A stretch of 64,000 nucleotides of DNA, taken from assembly GCF_009738225.1 (NCBI RefSeq), contig NZ_CP018187.1:1312501-1376500 (forward strand), in the 5' to 3' direction. The DNA is from Streptococcus salivarius (GTDB taxonomy: Bacteria; Bacillota; Bacilli; Lactobacillales; Streptococcaceae). Made by a program: the position numbers and the translations under genes. Positions 52,937 to 61,231 of this stretch are shown piece by piece (within the stretch, counting starts at the first letter, position 1; every line of letters begins with the position of its first letter). Below the pieces are notes generated by a model. That model ran no database searches and was not told the DNA's origin. It saw only the letters and a list, made by a program, of their open reading frames with translations.

Positions 52937-54204
52937 TGCAAAATAAAGAGAAACATTCGCAGGCGGCGGTCCTAGGACTGCAACACCTACTTGCCATGTA
53001 CTCGGGATCAATCCTGGTTCCAATCATGATTGCTGGAGCCTTAGGGTATTCAGCTCATGAATTAACCTACTTGATTTCCACCGACATTTTCATGTGTGGT
53101 GTAGCAACCTTCCTCCAACTTCAACTTAATAAATACTTCGGTATCGGTCTTCCAGTTGTTCTTGGGGTTGCCTTCCAGTCAGTAGCACCACTTACTATGA
53201 TTGGTGAGAAACATGGTAGCGGTGCTATGTTTGGTGCTCTTATCGTTTCAGGGATTTATGTTATCCTCATTTCTGGCGTCTTCTCAAAAGTGGCCAATCT
53301 CTTCCCTTCTATCGTTACGGGATCTGTCATCACTACTATTGGTTTGACCCTCATCCCTGTGGCTATCGGAAATATGGGAAATAATGCTGATAAACCAACT
53401 GGTCAAAGCCTCTTCCTTGCAGCTATCACCGTTCTCATCATCCTTTTGATTAATATTTTCACTAAAGGATTTATCAAATCCATCTCAATCTTGATTGGTT
53501 TGATTGTCGGTACTGCCATCGCAGCAAGCATGGGCTTGGTTGACTTCTCACCAGTGGCTGCGGCACCTATTGTCCACGTGCCAACACCATTCTACTTCGG
53601 AATGCCTAAGTTTGAGTTGTCATCAATCATCATGATGTGTATTATCGCTACAGTGTCTATGGTTGAATCAACTGGAGTTTACTTGGCCCTCTCTGATATT
53701 ACCAAAGAACCACTCGATAGCACTCGCCTTCGTAACGGTTACCGAGCTGAAGGTTTGGCTGTTCTCCTTGGTGGACTCTTCAACACCTTCCCATACACTG
53801 GTTTTTCACAAAACGTTGGTCTTGTGAAATTGTCAGGTATCAAGACTCGCTTACCAATCTACTATGCAGCTGGTTTCCTTGTTCTTCTTGGACTCCTTCC
53901 TAAGTTTGGTGCCTTGGCTCAAATCATCCCAAGCCCAGTCCTTGGTGGCGCTATGCTTGTCATGTTCGGTTTTGTTTCTATCCAAGGAATGCAAATCTTG
54001 GCACGTGTTGATTTCGCCAACAACGAACACAACTTCTTGATTGCTGCAGTATCAATCGCTGCAGGGGTTGGTCTTAACGGCAGCAACCTCTTCAACAGCC
54101 TACCAAATGCTTTCCAAATGTTCTTCTCAAACGGTATCGTCGTTGCAAGCTTGCTTGCCATTGTCCTCAATGCCATTTTGAACCATAATAAAAAAGAAAA
54201 ATAA
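52936..54204 (+). CDS. pbuX: Xanthine permease
   Basis: 422 residues, about 12-14 membrane segments, NCS2 family. QHLLAMYSGSILVPI opens the first motif and NVGLVKLSGIKTR closes the conserved transport motif (PYTGFSQNVG). Coupled to xpt (TAATG overlap), as in other Firmicutes. Ends at a good terminator. Confidence 0.95.
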   Translation: MQNKEKHSQAAVLGLQHLLAMYSGSILVPIMIAGALGYSAHELTYLISTDIFMCGVATFLQLQLNKYFGIGLPVVLGVAFQSVAPLTMIGEKHGSGAMFGALIVSGIYVILISGVFSKVANLFPSIVTGSVITTIGLTLIPVAIGNMGNNADKPTGQSLFLAAITVLIILLINIFTKGFIKSISILIGLIVGTAIAASMGLVDFSPVAAAPIVHVPTPFYFGMPKFELSSIIMMCIIATVSMVESTGVYLALSDITKEPLDSTRLRNGYRAEGLAVLLGGLFNTFPYTGFSQNVGLVKLSGIKTRLPIYYAAGFLVLLGLLPKFGALAQIIPSPVLGGAMLVMFGFVSIQGMQILARVDFANNEHNFLIAAVSIAAGVGLNGSNLFNSLPNAFQMFFSNGIVVASLLAIVLNAILNHNKKEK

Positions 54205-54210
54205 CACAAG

Positions 54211-54244
54211 AACACCTGAGTCGCTTGACTTAGGTGTTTTCTTT
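54211..54244 (+). terminator. Intrinsic terminator after pbuX
   Basis: AACACCTGAGTC-GCTT-GACTTAGGTGTT with TTTTC on the plus strand. Confidence 0.85.
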
Positions 54245-54324
54245 GAAATTAAAATCTTCAATTGTAAAGCAAAAGAAAAGACTAAGCAACTAATCTGTCT
54301 AACTTTTACTGAAAGTAGCTCTTG

Positions 54325-55893
54325 CTATTTAATTCTTACGATTGACTTATTTTCAATTCTATAGACAGCATCATAATCTTCCAGATTGTAATGATGGGCA
54401 ATTTCAATAATGCTATTAGGCAACTGTTTCAAGACATTTCTAATTTCTCTCGAACTTGCTTCATCTAAAGACGCCATCATCTCATCCGCAAGTAAAACTT
54501 GCTTGCCCCTCAAAATAGCACGTGCAATCTCCAGTTTTATGATTTGACCACCTGAAAAGTTATCTCCAGTTAATTCATAGTCTAATTGGTGACAACAAGC
54601 CACCCATAGCCCAACCTTTTTTAGTGTTGAAATGAGCAATGAGTCAGAATAATCTTGATAAAGAGTTAGATTATGTCGCACACTTGTATGAAAGACATAA
54701 GGATTTTGATGAATTATTGCAACATTATCCAAATTTGGAGTCAGTTTCCTTCCATCAATGCTTTTGAAAATGATTTCCCCACTATAAGACTTATCTTGCC
54801 CTGATATTAACCTAAAAAGTGTTGTTTTTCCAATACCACTATCACCAACTATAAGGTTATGCTGAGACAATGAAAAAGTAACCGTAACATCTCGAAAAAT
54901 CTCTTGATTATCATAAGATTTAGTGACGTTTTTTAACTGAATTTCTTCTAAAGTATGTGTGTGAAGCCCTTTTGAAGGAATTTCTGACTCACTTCCAAAT
55001 GTCAATAATTTATCTTTTATCACTTGACTTGATTGAATACTTGCAATAGCCTCCAGAATCTGTTGTAAGGGGTTAATAAGATATGTTGAAGCAGACATCA
55101 TAGCAATAAGTGTAGTAATTGAATTTTGTTTCATAACAAGACCAATCACAAATGGTCCAATCAAGCCGACAGCTTTCAGAGGTCCTGTCCAAAACATAAC
55201 TAAATTCTGAAGTGTATAATACTTAAATTGTGTCGTCTCCATCTCACTAAGGGTTATGAGAGTTTGCTTTACATTCTCTTTTTCTGCTTGGTTGCAAATA
55301 ATCGTTTCAATACCTTTACCAAAGTCTGTAATAGCTCTTAAATTTTTCTCTTTTGAGCTACTTAGTAATTCTCCTGACTCTTTTAACTTTCTCTTAAATA
55401 TAAACTGAGGCAAAATCATCAGAAAGGCACCTACAGTAAAAAGACTCCCTACAATAATATTTTGTTTGAGCAGATAAATTACAGATACTAGGACAGAGGC
55501 GCCCCACACTGGCGAGATAAGAAAAGATTGGAGGAACTCCTGGTCTACAATTCCAAGATCTTGTGTCAAGAGTGAGCAAAGCTCAGAATCGGAGATGTTT
55601 TTAGGAAAGACAGCATGATTCTTTAAAATATTTTCTGATAGGCTTACATTAAACGCTCTAATAATAGAACGAAGCAGAATATTCTCTATATACATAAAAG
55701 CGTACACAACCACCCAAAGAGAGATACTCGAAAATGTAAAAACTATTAAATCCCGACTATCACTACTATCTATATGACCTGCCATCTGGATAATTACAGG
55801 TACTACAATGCCTTGACAGGAATAAAGAAGCGCAAAAATGATATAAAGAATAATGTCCTTTTTAGGAAGTAGCTTAAAAAATTTAACCATCAT
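54325..55893 (-). CDS. Single-chain ABC exporter next to an Rgg regulator
   Basis: 522 residues: six membrane segments in the first 290, then an ATPase with Walker A GDSGIGKTT (about 354-362), Q-loop IIHQNPYVF, signature FSGGQIIKL, Walker B VLLADEMMASLD (DE followed by Met, unusual). It has the half-exporter type with no peptidase domain. There is no ribosome binding site before its ATG (55893 or 55890); instead the stop of a 13-codon ORF overlaps the ATG, so it depends on coupling. It faces the Rgg gene divergently. Likely substrate: a peptide or small molecule controlled by Rgg, by inference. Confidence 0.85.
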   Translation of the reverse strand: MMVKFFKLLPKKDIILYIIFALLYSCQGIVVPVIIQMAGHIDSSDSRDLIVFTFSSISLWVVVYAFMYIENILLRSIIRAFNVSLSENILKNHAVFPKNISDSELCSLLTQDLGIVDQEFLQSFLISPVWGASVLVSVIYLLKQNIIVGSLFTVGAFLMILPQFIFKRKLKESGELLSSSKEKNLRAITDFGKGIETIICNQAEKENVKQTLITLSEMETTQFKYYTLQNLVMFWTGPLKAVGLIGPFVIGLVMKQNSITTLIAMMSASTYLINPLQQILEAIASIQSSQVIKDKLLTFGSESEIPSKGLHTHTLEEIQLKNVTKSYDNQEIFRDVTVTFSLSQHNLIVGDSGIGKTTLFRLISGQDKSYSGEIIFKSIDGRKLTPNLDNVAIIHQNPYVFHTSVRHNLTLYQDYSDSLLISTLKKVGLWVACCHQLDYELTGDNFSGGQIIKLEIARAILRGKQVLLADEMMASLDEASSREIRNVLKQLPNSIIEIAHHYNLEDYDAVYRIENKSIVRIK

Positions 55894-55931
55894 TGTGATA
55901 CAGCAACTGATTTATTTTTTTCAATAATCAT
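55890..55931 (-). CDS. 13-residue peptide ORF coupled to the ABC exporter
   Basis: MIIEKNKSVAVSQ, preceded by a near-perfect ribosome binding site AAGGAGG 8 nt upstream. Its stop codon TGA overlaps the exporter ATG (ATGA). It is either a leader peptide that drives translation of the exporter or a pheromone/signal precursor. It is short for a classic SHP, lacks a hydrophobic core, and I know no family for it. Confidence 0.55.
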   Translation of the reverse strand: MIIEKNKSVAVSQ

Positions 55932-55950
55932 TGCTTTTACCTCCTTCAAT

Positions 55951-55985
55951 TTGATACTATTATTTTAGTTTATTAATAGTATCAA
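55951..55985. promoter_or_regulatory. Perfect 12-bp inverted repeat between divergent Rgg and ABC genes
   Basis: TTGATACTATTA, 11-nt spacer, TAATAGTATCAA. Each arm offers a -35-like TTGATA to one direction and a weak -10-like TAATAG to the other, 17 nt apart, so two face-to-face promoters overlap one symmetric operator. It is the likely binding site for the Rgg protein. Confidence 0.6.
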
Positions 55986-56022
55986 CTATTGAAATTTCGG
56001 AAATCCGATAAGGTAATTTTAT

Positions 56023-56856
56023 ATGGAACAAGGTCAAAAATTTAAACAGATTCGAAAACAGAGAAAATACACTATTCAGAGACTCGCTCAAGTAGCTGGA
56101 TCTGTAGCGAGTCTTTCAGACTTTGAAAATAACAAAACATCACTCTCAAATGATACTCTTTTCAAACTTTTAAAACATCTAAAAGTCGAATATAATGAAT
56201 TTTTCGAACAAGAATATCTTGTGGACGAAACCTACATAAAACTTGCTAATCAATTCAATCAAGCCTCAAATCATCTAGACTTTGAAGCACTGGAGCAAGT
56301 CGCAGAAAAGTTTCGCATTTTAGGAGAAACCAATTATAGTGATTATCTGATTAGTCTTTGTATTGACTGTCAGGTTTCAAAACTTCAAAACCGGTCAGTT
56401 AACCAAGATATTGCTACAGAACTTCAAAACTACTTCTTTTCTATTGATATTTGGACACTTCTCGATATTAATTTACTGAATATGGTAAAGGATATCTTCA
56501 CAGAAGATGCGCTAAAAATCTACATTAAGGAATTCCTATCAATACTCAATAAAAATCCTAGAAATAATTTAGATCGAATCACTTTAGAAGTTATCAGTCG
56601 TTGTATTTTCCAAATCATTCTTTACGGAAATCAAGAAGATAGTGACTACTATATAAACGAACTAAAAACTATTCAATTACCAGACTATTTCATGTTACAA
56701 AAACTCTATCTTAAAGAACTAAAAGCCGCATACCTTTATAAATTTATCGATAAGAATATGGGAAAGACTATACATAAAGAAATTCTCCACTACTTGGCTT
56801 TTATGGGAGATGACGATAATTTGAGAGAATGGGACCGAACTTTCCGTCAATTATAG
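56023..56856 (+). CDS. Rgg/GadR/MutR-family transcription regulator
   Basis: 277 residues: N-terminal XRE helix-turn-helix (QKFKQIRKQRKYTIQRLAQ, SVASLSDFENNKTSLSNDT, then LLKHLKVEYNEFF) and a C-terminal all-helical repeat domain of about 210 residues typical of Rgg pheromone receptors. Low GC and poly-Ile/Lys content differ from the neighbouring purine genes, hinting at transfer with the ABC gene. The ATG at 56023 has AAGG upstream. It faces the exporter gene across the inverted repeat. Confidence 0.87.
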   Translation: MEQGQKFKQIRKQRKYTIQRLAQVAGSVASLSDFENNKTSLSNDTLFKLLKHLKVEYNEFFEQEYLVDETYIKLANQFNQASNHLDFEALEQVAEKFRILGETNYSDYLISLCIDCQVSKLQNRSVNQDIATELQNYFFSIDIWTLLDINLLNMVKDIFTEDALKIYIKEFLSILNKNPRNNLDRITLEVISRCIFQIILYGNQEDSDYYINELKTIQLPDYFMLQKLYLKELKAAYLYKFIDKNMGKTIHKEILHYLAFMGDDDNLREWDRTFRQL

Positions 56857-56919
56857 ACTTTATTGGATAACAGTTGTACAATGATTATATAATTTGAAAA
56901 ATTTAGAAAGGAAAACAGA

Positions 56920-58269
56920 ATGCACGAAACACATTCTCTCCGTGAGCGATTTCTTGTTTTCTTCAAGATTTTTGTGCCCATACTGATCTATCAGTTTGCC
57001 AACTTTTCAGCAGCTTTTGTGGACACTACCATGACTGGTCAATACGATGCCCTACACTTGGCGGGGGTAGCCATGGCAACGAGTTTATGGAGTCCTTTTT
57101 TCACCTTCTTAACAGGTATCGTATCTGCCCTAGTTCCTATTATCGGACACCATCTAGGGGCAGGTCGCAAGGACCGAGTGGCACCTGATTTCTATCAATT
57201 TCTTTATATGGCTTTGGGTCTATCACTTATCCTCTTTGCCCTCGTTTTTCTGGGGGCTCCCTTGGTTTTGAATCATTTAGGTTTAGAACCTTTGGTCAGA
57301 AAGGTAGCCCTTGGTTATTTACGCTTTTTGAGTCTTGGTATTATTCCCCTCCTACTCTTTAGCGTGGTTCGCTCCTTCCTTGATGCGCTTGGTCTCACGC
57401 GCCTTTCCATGTACCTCATGCTTCTGCTCCTACCTCTCAATGGTTTCTTCAATTTCCTCCTCATCTATGGCATTGCTGGTTTACCAGAGTTAGGGGGAGC
57501 TGGAGCTGGACTTGGAACTTCATTGGCTTACTGGGCCCTTCTCCTTATTTCCATCTCGGTTATCAGAAAGCATAAAAAGGTTAAACCCTACCACATTGAA
57601 AAGATTCAACCCCTTGATAAAGCAGCTCTGCTTGACGCCCTTAAACTAGGTCTCCCTATTGGTGGAACGGTCTTTGCGGAAGTCGCCATCTTCTCTGGTG
57701 TTGGTCTGGTTATGTCTAAGTATCCGTCACTAGTGATTGCTAGTCACCAGGCGGCCATGAATTTCTCAAATCTCATGTATGCCTTTCCTCTCAGCATTTC
57801 CAGTGCCATGGCTATCATTATTTCCTACGAATTTGGGGCCAGACGCATGGATGCCGTCAAGAGCTACAGCAAGCTGGGACGGTTGACAGCCCTAGGATTT
57901 TCTATCTTTACCTTGATTTTCCTCTACTTCTTGCGTTATGATTTGGCTGAACTTTATGGGCATGAGCCTGACTTTTTGAGAATGACGGCCATTTTCATGA
58001 CCTATAGCCTCTTCTTCCAAGTGGCAGATGTCTTTGCGGCTCCGCTTCAAGGAATCCTGCGTGGCTATAAAGATACCAAGGTACCTTTTTATCTCGGTGT
58101 CCTAACCTACTGGGGCATCACCCTCCCAGTTGGCTTCCTGCTTGAAAAAGTCACTGGACTTGGTCCCTATAGTTACTGGATTGGCCTGATTGCCAGTCTT
58201 ATCGTTAGTGGTCTCTGTTACCAATGGCGCTTAAATAGAATCGTCAAACGATACGAATCACAACAGTAA
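56920..58269 (+). CDS. MATE-family efflux pump
   Basis: 449 residues, twelve membrane segments, with the two-lobed MATE pattern (AFVDTTMTGQYDALHLAGVAMA, IVSALVPIIGHHLGAGR in lobe one; ISYEFGARRMDAVKSYSKLG in lobe two). Sodium- or proton-driven export of cationic compounds is known for the family; the substrate is unknown. GAAAGGA upstream; a TATAAT lies about 30 nt before the start. Confidence 0.93.
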   Translation: MHETHSLRERFLVFFKIFVPILIYQFANFSAAFVDTTMTGQYDALHLAGVAMATSLWSPFFTFLTGIVSALVPIIGHHLGAGRKDRVAPDFYQFLYMALGLSLILFALVFLGAPLVLNHLGLEPLVRKVALGYLRFLSLGIIPLLLFSVVRSFLDALGLTRLSMYLMLLLLPLNGFFNFLLIYGIAGLPELGGAGAGLGTSLAYWALLLISISVIRKHKKVKPYHIEKIQPLDKAALLDALKLGLPIGGTVFAEVAIFSGVGLVMSKYPSLVIASHQAAMNFSNLMYAFPLSISSAMAIIISYEFGARRMDAVKSYSKLGRLTALGFSIFTLIFLYFLRYDLAELYGHEPDFLRMTAIFMTYSLFFQVADVFAAPLQGILRGYKDTKVPFYLGVLTYWGITLPVGFLLEKVTGLGPYSYWIGLIASLIVSGLCYQWRLNRIVKRYESQQ

Positions 58270-58277
58270 CACACCTG

Positions 58278-58303
58278 AAGCAGTCTTTTCCGACTGCTTT
58301 TTC
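58278..58303 (+). terminator. Intrinsic terminator after the MATE gene
   Basis: AGCAGTC/GACTGCT with TTTTTC on the plus strand. Confidence 0.85.
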
Positions 58304-58444
58304 TATGTCCAAATCTCGATAATACAGAAAAAAAACTCCTGCATATTGAAAACAGACAAACTGTTATCAATACACAGAAAGCTTCTTTTGATGAGTGATT
58401 AATTAAATTCAGATTTTCCTGACCTATTACCAAACTGGGATTCA

Positions 58445-58654
58445 TTAATGAAAACATAGATGTTTAATATTGAAAAAAGTATCACAGAGACCAGCTGGAT
58501 CAACTAGGGCACCATAAATCATGACTAAACCACATAGAGCTAGGAAATGATAAAGATAAACTACTTTCTCCCCTGTTTTAGGAAGTAAAAGAAAAGACCA
58601 GAACCACAAGACACAAATGGCTATTAATATGATTAGTTTATTTATCCATTCCAT
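58445..58654 (-). CDS. Small membrane protein (69 aa)
   Basis: Starts MEWINKLIILIAICVLWFWS, with two membrane helices (about 6-25 and 35-55) and a Cys-containing tail. The ATG at 58654 has GGAG 6 nt upstream. I do not recognise it; it stands alone between two gene-free stretches. The stretch 58655-59074 has no supportable gene (a 60-codon frame at 58741-58923 has no ribosome binding site). Confidence 0.55.
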   Translation of the reverse strand: MEWINKLIILIAICVLWFWSFLLLPKTGEKVVYLYHFLALCGLVMIYGALVDPAGLCDTFFNIKHLCFH

Positions 58655-59074
58655 AATAATCTCCGTCAAAAAGATTTAGCACAATAAAACAGCCCTTAGG
58701 ACTATCTGAATGTTATCACAAAATCTAACAAGCGCTGTCATTACTTCTTAAGGAAATATCTTAGTATTCTCTTGCTAGTCTTGTTTTGGTAAGTTAAGAC
58801 ATATAAAATCATATTGGGAGGTTGGGAAGACTCATTATTACACAAAGTACAATAATGTTTACAGACGCCAAAACCAGCAAAAGCTAAGGAGAAGGACACA
58901 TTTACACTTGTCAGATTTCTCACTATTATAGTGTACTATTTTTTCTATATACGAAGTAAAACAAATTGGATAAAATTGTAAAAAAATGTAATGAAAGGTC
59001 ACTTTTTTATCCTGAACGGTTAGGTAACATGTTATGTTAGCTTTAAAAGGCTTTCAATAATTTCTTTTACATTC

Positions 59075-59110
59075 AAAAGAGGCTGGTAGCAAGCAGTACC
59101 AACCTTTTAT
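59075..59110. terminator. Terminator after msrAB
   Basis: GGTTGGTA/TACCAGCC stem with TCTTTT on the minus strand and TTTTATTTT on the plus strand. About 45 nt past the msrAB stop. Confidence 0.7.
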
Positions 59111-59156
59111 TTTATGATAAGCTTCTGCTAGAAAATCTGTTAATACTAGTGAATAA

Positions 59157-60107
59157 TCAGTCTACTTGGTCAAGTAAGTAGGCGTAACCTTCTTTTTCCA
59201 TATCGGCTTTAGGCACAAATCGTGTCGCTACGCCATTGATACAATAGCGTAACCCGCCCTTGTCACTTGGACCATCTGGGAAGACATGGCCAAGATGAGA
59301 ATCACCCACACGACTACGGACCTCAATACGATCCATATTGTGAGAATGATCTTCCTTGTAGTTGGCTACCTCAGGACTAATGGGGCGAGAGAAACTCGGC
59401 CAGCCACAGGCTGAATCAAACTTATCCTTGGATGAAAAGAGTGGCTCGCCAGTCACCACGTCAACGTAAATTCCAGGCTCAAATTGATTCCAAAGAGGAC
59501 TTGTAAAGGCCCGTTCCGTTCCATTTTCCTGGGTCACAGCATAGGCTTCTGGACTCAAACTTCCCTTAAGCTCCTCCTGACTTGGCTTGTGATAAGTACT
59601 TGAATCAATAATAGGATTAACGGCTTGATTAACATTAATATGGCAATAGCCATTAGGATTCTTCTTGAGATAATCTTGATGGTAATCCTCGGCAGGAATA
59701 AAGTGCTTCAGAGGCAACAATTCAACTGCCAAAGGCTGACCGTATTGCTCAGTCATTTCTTGGAAAACTTGCTCGATAATTGGCAAGTCATTTTCATCGG
59801 TATAGTAAACACCCGTACGGTACTGAGTTCCCATATCATTGCCTTGCTTATTTTTACTAAGGGGATTGATAATACGGAAGAAATGTAGCAAAATCTCTCG
59901 CAATGACACCTTGTTCGTATCGTAGGTCACTTGAACAGTTTCAGCGTGGCCCGTCTGACCAATAAGTTCATAGCGAGTCGTCTCACTACGCCCATTAGCA
60001 TAACCCGAAACCGCATCAAGCACACCAGGAACACGTGAAAAGTATTCCTCCACGCCCCAGAAACAGCCACCAGCAAGATAAATAGTATGATTATTAGGAT
60101 TTGACAT
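59157..60107 (-). CDS. msrAB: Bifunctional methionine sulfoxide reductase MsrAB
   Basis: 316 residues: MsrA domain first ([13 protein letters not shown] with the catalytic Cys near residue 15; YHQDYL near 145) and MsrB domain second ([39 protein letters not shown] with its Cys). Repairs both S- and R-methionine sulfoxide in oxidised proteins. Start taken at 60107 ([14 protein letters not shown]); an upstream extension to 60179 is unlikely. No signal peptide, so cytosolic. Confidence 0.95.
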   Translation of the reverse strand: MSNPNNHTIYLAGGCFWGVEEYFSRVPGVLDAVSGYANGRSETTRYELIGQTGHAETVQVTYDTNKVSLREILLHFFRIINPLSKNKQGNDMGTQYRTGVYYTDENDLPIIEQVFQEMTEQYGQPLAVELLPLKHFIPAEDYHQDYLKKNPNGYCHINVNQAVNPIIDSSTYHKPSQEELKGSLSPEAYAVTQENGTERAFTSPLWNQFEPGIYVDVVTGEPLFSSKDKFDSACGWPSFSRPISPEVANYKEDHSHNMDRIEVRSRVGDSHLGHVFPDGPSDKGGLRYCINGVATRFVPKADMEKEGYAYLLDQVD

Positions 60108-60198
60108 TTTTAACACTCCCTTCAATAGATACTTGCATCTCCACGCCTTAAGTGTAACGCTTTTCAGCAAATTTCGCACTTAAGGTGACTTGGAGAGA

Positions 60199-60230
60199 CA
60201 AAAAAATCCCATCATATATTATGTGATAGG
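60199..60230 (-). terminator. Intrinsic terminator of the toxin operon
   Basis: TCCTATCA/TGATGGGA stem (one GT pair) followed by TTTTTTT on the minus strand, about 35 nt after the immunity gene. Confidence 0.8.
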
Positions 60231-60263
60231 ACCCAAATAGATGACTTTATTACCTTGATAACT

Positions 60264-60641
60264 CTACAAATAAACAGATTGACAGGTAATCAATACATCA
60301 GGTAACAATTGGACAACAATTCCTTCATCAGGATTTTCAGAATCATCAAATAGGAATGCTAGTTCTCCAGTTCTCTCGATATACAATTCACTTAAACTAA
60401 ATCTCTGTTTACTTTCAATACCAAATTCAGCTATCAACAGGGCTTGAAGTTTTTCTAACTGTTTATCTTTTTCCTCTAGAAAGTGAGAATATACCGATTC
60501 TTGTTGTTCAGTAATACCATCATTTTCATAGTACGCAGAAAAATCTACAGGAACAATTTGAGATTGTGAAAACAAATTTACTTCAAGCTGAGTGTAATAC
60601 CCAAAATCAAATTCTAATTCACCAAATTTTGACTCTATCAT
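60264..60641 (-). CDS. Probable immunity protein of the HNH toxin
   Basis: 125 residues, acidic, no signal or membrane segment. It starts MIESKFGELEFDFGYYTQLE. Its start overlaps the toxin stop by 4 nt, the usual spacing of toxin and immunity genes. I do not recognise its family; the role is inferred only from size, acidity and position. Confidence 0.6.
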   Translation of the reverse strand: MIESKFGELEFDFGYYTQLEVNLFSQSQIVPVDFSAYYENDGITEQQESVYSHFLEEKDKQLEKLQALLIAEFGIESKQRFSLSELYIERTGELAFLFDDSENPDEGIVVQLLPDVLITCQSVYL

Positions 60642-61231
60642 GATTCATTACCTTTCTTTTCATTTAATTCTTTACATTTAGCGATTCCACCTTTATGTGG
60701 AATTGCACCGTGGGCATCTATAGGTACCAGATCTAAGGTTTTCATGTCACTTCTTTCATGATAGGTAAGCCTATGTTCTTTTCTATAAGCTTTTGCCTCT
60801 TCGGGACTGACTCCCATTTTGATAGCTAATTGTAAATCACCTTGTTTAAAATTTTTATTCCTTTTTTCTGAAAAGTTTTTTATTTTAAAGCTTTCTTTAG
60901 CTATAGGTGTAAAATCTGGTTCAAAATTTTTAAAGGTAATTCCATCAATACCATATGGTTGAAATATTTCCTTAATCGTTTTCTGTTCTGGATTCGTTTG
61001 TGTATTCTGCGGAACATAGTTTGGATCAGGAATCCATTTCGAATTTCCAGGCTCACCAGTCCAGTTACCATTTGTGCTAGGAATAAATTGCTTTTCAAAA
61101 TTATTGTCATTTATTTTAAAAAGTGATTTTGTAAAATTTTCAATGTCTTGTCCAGACAATTTATCCTTTGGGAGAATACTTTTAAAATTATCGGCAGTAT
61201 TTTTTACAGCTTCAAGATTTTTTCCTTCCAT
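60638..61231 (-). CDS. HNH nuclease toxin of polymorphic-toxin type
   Basis: 197 residues. The C-terminal 45 residues carry the toxin HNH module: LTYHERSDMKTLDLVPIDAHGAIPHKGG in two pieces (LTYHERSDMKTLDLVP, IDAHGAIPHKGG), with His158, His174 and His179 as likely metal/catalytic residues. Before it comes the linker that goes with this nuclease family (GNWTGEPGNSKWIPDPNYVP, then YGIDGITFKNFEPDFTPI). The first 45 residues are unlike known delivery domains: no signal peptide, LXG or PAAR is seen. It starts on the stop of the HerA-like gene (TAATG). Confidence 0.85.
   Translation of the reverse strand: MEGKNLEAVKNTADNFKSILPKDKLSGQDIENFTKSLFKINDNNFEKQFIPSTNGNWTGEPGNSKWIPDPNYVPQNTQTNPEQKTIKEIFQPYGIDGITFKNFEPDFTPIAKESFKIKNFSEKRNKNFKQGDLQLAIKMGVSPEEAKAYRKEHRLTYHERSDMKTLDLVPIDAHGAIPHKGGIAKCKELNEKKGNES

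Noticed and set aside
58741-58923. 60-codon frame with CKHYCTLCN cysteine pattern
   Set aside because: It begins at a GTG directly after a TATAAT-like hexamer with no ribosome binding site; unsupported as a gene.
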